Shown: positions 59,301 to 64,000 of the stretch, in pieces
How the letters are laid out: the number at the start of each line of letters is the position of its first letter
How positions within the stretch are numbered: the stretch's first letter is position 1
Source: Ctenosaura bakeri
Lineage: Eukaryota; Chordata; Lepidosauria; Squamata; Iguanidae
Reading direction: 5' to 3'
Length of the DNA: 64,000 nucleotides
Assembly (NCBI GenBank): GCA_948474755.1
Contig: CAOLHI010000962.1
Location: 1-64,000 of the forward strand
Program-made: the position numbers and the translations under genes
Notes under the pieces: generated by a model
Seen by the model: the letters and a program-made list of their open reading frames with translations, nothing else
Told to the model about the DNA's origin: nothing
Database searches by the model: none

Positions 59301-59863
59301 CTTGTAGATCACAAGGAAATCTGGCCAGAATTGTCAGGAATCTCTCCCTACCGGGCCACAGCCAGCAAGGGAGGAGAGACATCAGGAACACTTGGGGAGT
59401 CTGAATATACCAAACACCAGGAAAACACAAGCTGAGCCAGGTCAAGGTCCAGTCCAAGGTTCAGGAGGTAGAGATCCATCTGGAGGGTTTCAGGGAGCAG
59501 GAGACACAAAGGTTGTGAGGGCTTGCTAATAATTTGCTGCAAGCATGGAGCAGCCACACCGGCAGACTTAAATAGCCCCTGTGAGCAGATGCTGCTTGTT
59601 ATTGTTTCCTCAGCCTAGTCCAAGCAGTCTCCCTCTCAGCAGCCCATTTCAGCCTTCTGTGTAATTGAGGGCTGATGGGCACAGCTGGCTGCAACTCCTC
59701 TGCATCACTGCTGGTTCCCTCTCTGTCATGAGTTGGCTGGGGCAACTCAGTCTCTGTTTGACCTTCCAGTGCAGAAGATGTTTGCAGGTTTGTGTCTCCT
59801 GCTCCCTGAAACCCTTCGGACAGATCTCTGCCTCCTGAACTTTTGGACTGGACCTTGACCTGG
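59301..59863. mobile_element. Inserted segment with 75-bp inverted arms (unidentified)
   Basis: 59437-59510 and 59789-59863 are inverted copies of each other with few mismatches: CCAGGTCAAGGTCCAGTCC...GGAGACACAAA versus TTTGTGTCTCC...GGACTGGACCTTGACCTGG. They are separated by about 280 bases. DIRS translation stops at about 59870 and resumes at about 59300. TTGGCCC and TTGGGCCC at the two edges may be a target duplication. The left arm begins about 135 bases inside the left edge, so this is not a simple TIR element. Class unknown. Confidence 0.6.
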
Positions 59864-60229
59864 TTTGGGCCCATGCACAATCAGTTGCTTCTCTATCACA
59901 ACATCACCATTTATCACAAGAATGGTAGACTGAGATAATTCACCAGAGAAACAGGGCAAACCATGACTGTCTGGGCCATCATGACATGACCAGAATACAT
60001 CATGCCCTGTCCCATCTGACCTTGGCAATCAATTTATGAGCAGAATCAGATGAAAAGTGTACACAATAGAACCTCCTCAATGAAAAAGGAAGGCATTTCC
60101 ACAAGATCCCTTCCTCTGACAAGCCCTGGTTGTTCTAGGGTGAAGCAAAAAGATATACTTTTTACATCCCACCTCCTAAAGATCTTTCAGAGCATGCCCA
60201 GATGCAATTTCCACTTGTAGCAAAACATA
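59864..60229 (-). pseudogene. DIRS coding remnant, post-RNase H region
   Basis: The minus strand reads KIFRRWDVKSI near 60175, a PSFFIEEVLL-like block near 60085, then VMMAQTVM or SHDGPDSHGLPCF near 59960 depending on frame, and VINGDVVIEKQLIVH near 59890. These fit the (L)FRRWG.P.IDLFA and WW.RQ.W...L blocks of vertebrate DIRS polyproteins. Three frames are needed, so it is dead. Confidence 0.7.
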
Positions 60230-60686
60230 GACTTTTTTCACACCGGATGAGGGAATCGCCCCGCACCACTACTCATCAGACGTTTCGGCTCCCCGATCCG
60301 GTCCACGGCGCTCTGGAGTAGTGCATGCTCATCAATACACACTGCTCCAGTGTCCCAAATGGCAGCTTCCAGTTGGTCAAGGGTCTCAACCAACCACTGA
60401 AGCTCGCCAGCCTAAAGCCCGCCCCCGGGAAGATCGCAGGCTCGCATTGGTGCGAGCCTGCAAATCTGCATAAGGGAGCAGGCTCACAGTGGTGCACTGC
60501 ATGCTTTTGAAAGACCGGAAAAATCAGGACTTTCAAAAGTATGCTGGAGGACCACTTGGGGTCATTCCAGACCGGACTGAGGTACGGATCTACCTTAAAT
60601 AGGTCTGACCCAGTCCGGTCCGAGGTGCAGACCTCCTCCTTGGAGGACGGACGGCACCGTTTCAAAAACCCCATGTGGAAAAGGCC
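60230..60686. mobile_element. TIR element, Harbinger-like, TSD ATA, inside DIRS
   Basis: GACTTTTTTCACACCGG at the left and ATGTGGAAAAGGCC at the right are inverted; ATA flanks both (60227-60229, 60687-60689). The interior is homologous, in inverted order, to 30652-31148 (GATCGCAGGCTCGCATTGGT; CAGTCCGGTCCGAGGTGCAG). It interrupts the DIRS RNase H region. Confidence 0.85.
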
Positions 60687-61085
60687 ATAGAAGTCCTGCT
60701 GAGGGTATGTGTCAGGACATCTCTTCTTTTGGAAGGTGAATTGCCAAAATGGAGACACCTCTGTACATGACCAGTCCCACAGGTGGAGGGTGAGAGGCAG
60801 TGGGACATCCAACTTTGTTCTGAACAGTCTTGGTCCACAGAAGAAACCTGAAAAATCAGACTGCTCTTTGCACCATGAACATCTTAAAGCACTGATGTGC
60901 AGAGTGCTCTTACTGGGTGGGTGACCAACATCTCTCACAGAGAGGCCAGTGGAATGGGCTCCTCCAACCATTCAAGGAAGTGTCCATGGTGACCACTGCC
61001 GTACCTGCAGAGGAAGGAATGGCATGCCAACCTGTACATGCCTGGTGTTTATCCACCAAGCCAAGGACTGATGGACACTCTTTGG
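60687..61085 (-). pseudogene. DIRS RNase H remnant
   Basis: The minus strand reads VGGAHSTGLSVRDVG (60935), LHISALRC (60885) and LTLHLWDWSCTE (60785). These fit the DIRS RNase H pattern (D.S..GWGAH, LHIN.LEL, LWDW). The catalytic core residues are partly lost: the aspartate before GWGAH is replaced and the alanine-leucine-glutamate block reads ALRC. A long open frame runs from here into the neighbouring TIR element and is chimeric. Confidence 0.78.
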
Positions 61086-61890
61086 GATTGTGAGATGCTG
61101 GCAGGGAGAGTTGACTAGCAGATCAAAGCAGGACAGAAACCAAGCTCACAGAGGCCTCAGTCTGAGTCTCACAAATGGTTTCACCACAGCTGTGGAAGCC
61201 ATGAAGCCCAGAAGTACCTGGACATCTCTTGGAGACACTCTGTTTGAGTCAGCACCTCAGAGTGGCCCTCTGGAGCATGAGGTATCTGTCATCCAGTTGA
61301 AGGGCTGCAGGAATGCAAGACTCCAGCAGAGTGCTGATAAACTTCACTTGCTAGGATGGCTCCAAATGAGACTTGAAATTCACAACGAGTCCCAGCAAGT
61401 CTAAAAGATGGGCATGAGTTGGATATTGGCAACAAGACAGGAATGGGAGTGGGCAACAAGAAGCCAATTGTCAATGTATTGAAAGAGAATGACTTCTTGA
61501 TGCCTGAGCCATGCCACCACTACCACCATACATTTTCTGAACACACAGGATGCAGTGCAAAGTCCAAATGAGAGAACACGAAATCAATAAGCCCTTCTAC
61601 CCACTGCAAAGCAAAGGTAGCTCCTGTGCAATGTTTGGATTGTGTTGTAAAAATACACATCCCTTAAATCCAGTGTCATGAATCAGTCCCCCTTCTGCAA
61701 CAGAGAACGTATGGATCCAAGAGAAACCATCCTGAAATTTCTGGGCTGTATATAAGTTCTGACATCCTGAAGATCCAAGGTGGGATGGAGACCAATGTCT
61801 TGGACATGGTGGAGTAGTGAGAAAAGAACCCCTGCTGGATAGATGTGGGAGGGACAGATTCCCTCCTGTTAGAGCCTGTAGATCCACAGA
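61086..61890 (-). pseudogene. DIRS reverse transcriptase remnant
   Basis: On the minus strand, blocks in order are a DLQDVRTY-like block (about 61765), a TLDLRDVYFYN-like block (about 61670, normally TLDLKDAYFH.), FRVLSFGLCTASCVF (about 61555; normally F.VLPFGL..AP.VF), and VILFQYIDNWLLVAHS (about 61470; normally V.P.YLDDWLL.A). Also present are DVQVLLGFMAS (about 61220) and a LRLRPLQ.W-like block (about 61150). The spacing follows vertebrate DIRS RT. DIRS RT copies the element into circular DNA. In this copy the active-site pair reads D-N instead of D-D, and stop codons occur throughout. Confidence 0.85.
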
Positions 61891-61894
61891 GGAA

Positions 61895-62138
61895 GACTTT
61901 CTCTTGGTCCTGCTACCATCCCAGGCTCGCCTGGTAAGGACGCAGGAGAGACCCTTCTCTCAGTGGCTGCTCTCATTCTATGAAAGCTCTTCCATGGGAG
62001 GCTAGGCTGGCCCCCTCCCTGCTTTCCTCTTGTAGGCAAACAAAGATATTTCTTTTTAAGTAGGCATTTAATGGGTGAGCTGGAGACCTTTTATTCTTTT
62101 ATTAGTTGTTTTTTTCAAAAAAAAATCTAGTGTTGATT
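61895..62138 (+). mobile_element. L2-type LINE 3' end inside DIRS
   Basis: CGCCTGGTAAGGACGCAGGA, then CCCTTCTCTCAGTGGCTGCT, reads LVRTQERPFSQWL and matches the L2 LVR..ERAFSV.AP block. It is followed by a T-rich UTR (TTTTATTCTTTTATTAG). It separates the DIRS gag remnant from the RT remnant. Confidence 0.7.
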
Positions 62139-62390
62139 TTATATGTTTTTTAATGCATCAACAGAGGCTGAACAGAGAGACCTGTTTTCTTCTGCTTGAT
62201 CAGTGGCTTTCAAGATGTTATCCCAAAGAAGAGTCTTGAGCTTAGAGCAATAGTTCTGGCATGCCTGTGGGGTAAATGCCTGACAATGTGTGCAGGCTCC
62301 CACATTGTGACAACAGATACTTGGAGTGAGCATCCTTTTCTGGGATTTTGGCCCTACAGGACAAGTATTTTTTAAATGAAGTTGAAGAGG
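62139..62390 (-). pseudogene. DIRS gag remnant
   Basis: The minus strand has an open frame of about 64 codons with HNVGACTHCQAFTPQACQN and LKTLLWDNILKATDQ, matching the GHNV..C..C.AFT.QAR..R...LK..LWE..L block of vertebrate DIRS gag-like proteins. A CPVGPK segment just upstream (about 62362) is probably the remains of the cysteine motif before it. It fixes the 5'-most retained part of the element; the sequence beyond about 62390 is not recognisable. Confidence 0.75.
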
Positions 62391-64000
62391 CTATAAGCCC
62401 TCAGTGGGCTTGAACAGTCAAGCCAATTCAACAAGTCAAAAACAGAAGTCTGTAAGCTGAAGTCAGGTAAATCTGTACATTAAACCAACGGAAACACCAA
62501 TGAATCAAGGCAAAATGCAATCCAAGAGGGTAAGTAAGAAAGTCCAAGATCAAATTGTAAGCCATAAGACAAACCAAAAAGCAAAGACACTCAAAATACT
62601 TTGTTCAATGTTGCTGTTGAAGCAGATGAAAAGGAACTAAGGAACTGAGCAGGAACCATGCTGGTTACATGTATCAGTGGAAGAGGGGATACTGCCAAGA
62701 CACTTAGCTGATAGCTCCAGAAGGTTCTGAATGACACCTGCACAAGCAAAGGTGACCCATTTGTGTGAGTCACAGAGAACACCAAGAACTTTTTCTCTTT
62801 TCTTTTTCATACAGAAGCTTTATAGTAAGACATGGTACTCTTAACTCTTGAAGCCTTGAATTTGTGGGTAGGAGTAATAAAACCACAAGGTTATAGGGAC
62901 AGAGGGACTACCATTCAGGCTCCTTCAAGAACAATATTTTGGATGTATTTCATTTCCAAAAGGCTCCTACTGGGCTGTGCATTATTGTCACTGAATACTA
63001 TATAGCAGTTCAGTGATAACAGTGTTGTCACTGAACTACTAAATAGTTCAAATTCATTGATAATGCATGAGGCCAGTTTGAATGTCCAAATCTCTAATAG
63101 CTTTTTCACACTTTTTTTTAATTCAAAGCACAATTTTTCTGAAAGCACAATTCACTCTGATACTCCAAATGATTTACTTCTGTATCACCAAGAACAGGAA
63201 AGAAAATAGGAGAGCTGAATGCCATAAGTAGAAAAATGACACTGCATGCCCTCTAATCAATAACTAAGAAGGTTGAGAGCTAAGAGCAACATCAGCTAAG
63301 GGAGATATGTTATGCGGGAGTGTGCTGACTGGAACTCCCCATGTGTGTCTATTTTACAAACTTCAGCTACTCAGAGTAAACATAGGTCATGGGGTTGCTA
63401 ATCTTTTGCCCCTTGCTTAAACCTTAATCTACCTCTCTGCCCTCCTGACAAGATGTTATTAGCTGCACAGTGGAAAACATCCAGGCGTAAAGTGTGATTC
63501 TGTGCATATTTACTCAGATTTAAGTCCCACTGTGTTCAGTGAGGTTGCTTACTAGTTAAGTGTGCCTATGACTGATACCTTCAGTTCAGGCCCACAAGTC
63601 TGTCTACTGCTCACAGCAGTTCTCAAGAATAGCAGAAGTCAGGGGAGGACGTGTGGATTCATCTCAGGGGGAAGGATTAGAGTTTCCTTTCATCCTGTCA
63701 CAGTCCATGTCTTCATAAACATCTTCTCACTCTGAACAAGCACAAAATAAAAATACAACGCACTGGACCATGGTGGAATGTTCCTGTAACATACAGTTTG
63801 ACCTGGAAGAGAAAGTAGTTTCTAGGCACTTTGGGCATTTTTTTAAAACAACTTTCAAGAGTAGAATTTAGAATTCTGTGTACCATAGTATATAGGGAAA
63901 TGCCATTTCAGGCTGTGGAGTGATTATAAATCTCTGTCTTAACCAAAGTGCTTGAACCAGTCACTTCGGAGGCCAATGTCAGATAAGCTGTCTTGATACC
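62391..64000. other. No gene recognised; short repeat near 63495-63590
   Basis: CATATTTACTCAGATTTAAGTCCCACTGTGTTCAGTGAGG-type sequence (63505-63545) belongs to a dispersed squamate repeat that I cannot name with certainty. The rest is unassigned. Confidence 0.4.

Noticed and set aside
60276..60971. Longest open frame in the window (231 codons, minus)
   Set aside because: It is chimeric: its first part is decayed DIRS RNase H sequence, the rest is the GC-rich Harbinger-like element at 60230-60686. No coherent protein.
1..64000. CRISPR array, bacterial operons, phage or plasmid features
   Set aside because: No regularly spaced identical repeats and no run of tightly packed genes; the repeat content is that of a vertebrate nuclear genome.

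Overview
The window looks like non-coding, repeat-dense nuclear DNA from a squamate reptile, most likely a lizard. It is AT-rich and CpG-poor. It carries tRNA-headed SINEs with Bov-B-like tails (Sauria type), a 5S rRNA-derived SINE, L2, L1 and R4-type LINEs, a DIRS-type tyrosine-recombinase retrotransposon, solo LTRs and several families of non-autonomous DNA transposons. I find no convincing host exon, no tRNA or rRNA gene in its own right, no CRISPR array and no bacterial-style operon. Almost all open frames are chance frames or run through repeats.

Layout. 0-10 kb: a Penelope-like remnant next to a 550-bp TIR element (942-1491, TSD TAA), a palindromic MITE, a Sauria SINE (3477-3695), then about 5.7 kb of mostly unique AT-rich sequence. 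9.4-11.4 kb: an L2 LINE with RT-domain remnants, split by a Tigger-like element. 12-18 kb: a tRNA SINE, a hAT-type MITE, one of two homologous 850-950-bp repeats, an R4-type LINE 3' end, and a solo LTR that inserted into a MITE with a perfect 5-bp TSD. 18-27 kb: SINEs, L2 3' end, a short LINE-tail insertion with a 29-bp duplication, the second 950-bp repeat (interrupted by a MITE), and microsatellites. 28-29.6 kb: a recent 5'-truncated L1 with a perfect 18-bp TSD. 30.4-31.7 kb: one TIR element nested inside another of the same group. 33-40 kb: Tigger-like elements, a palindromic MITE, a solo LTR (37353-38219), a possible second LTR promoter, and another 400-bp TIR element. 40-50 kb: mostly unannotated sequence with microsatellites and a 388-bp insertion flanked by a perfect 20-bp TSD. 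50.6-55 kb: a minus-strand L1 3' half, a palindromic MITE, a Bov-B-like tail, and a small LINE RT remnant. 57-62.4 kb: a badly decayed DIRS retrotransposon on the minus strand.

The DIRS element is the most informative structure. From right to left it retains pieces of gag, reverse transcriptase, RNase H and tyrosine recombinase, followed by a terminal inverted-repeat zone. It has been broken by at least four later insertions: an L2 3' end, a Harbinger-like TIR element, a segment with long inverted arms, and a solo LTR that cuts the recombinase frame. The nesting gives a relative order of events. Nothing here appears to work as a set of cooperating genes; the window is best read as a stratigraphy of transposition.
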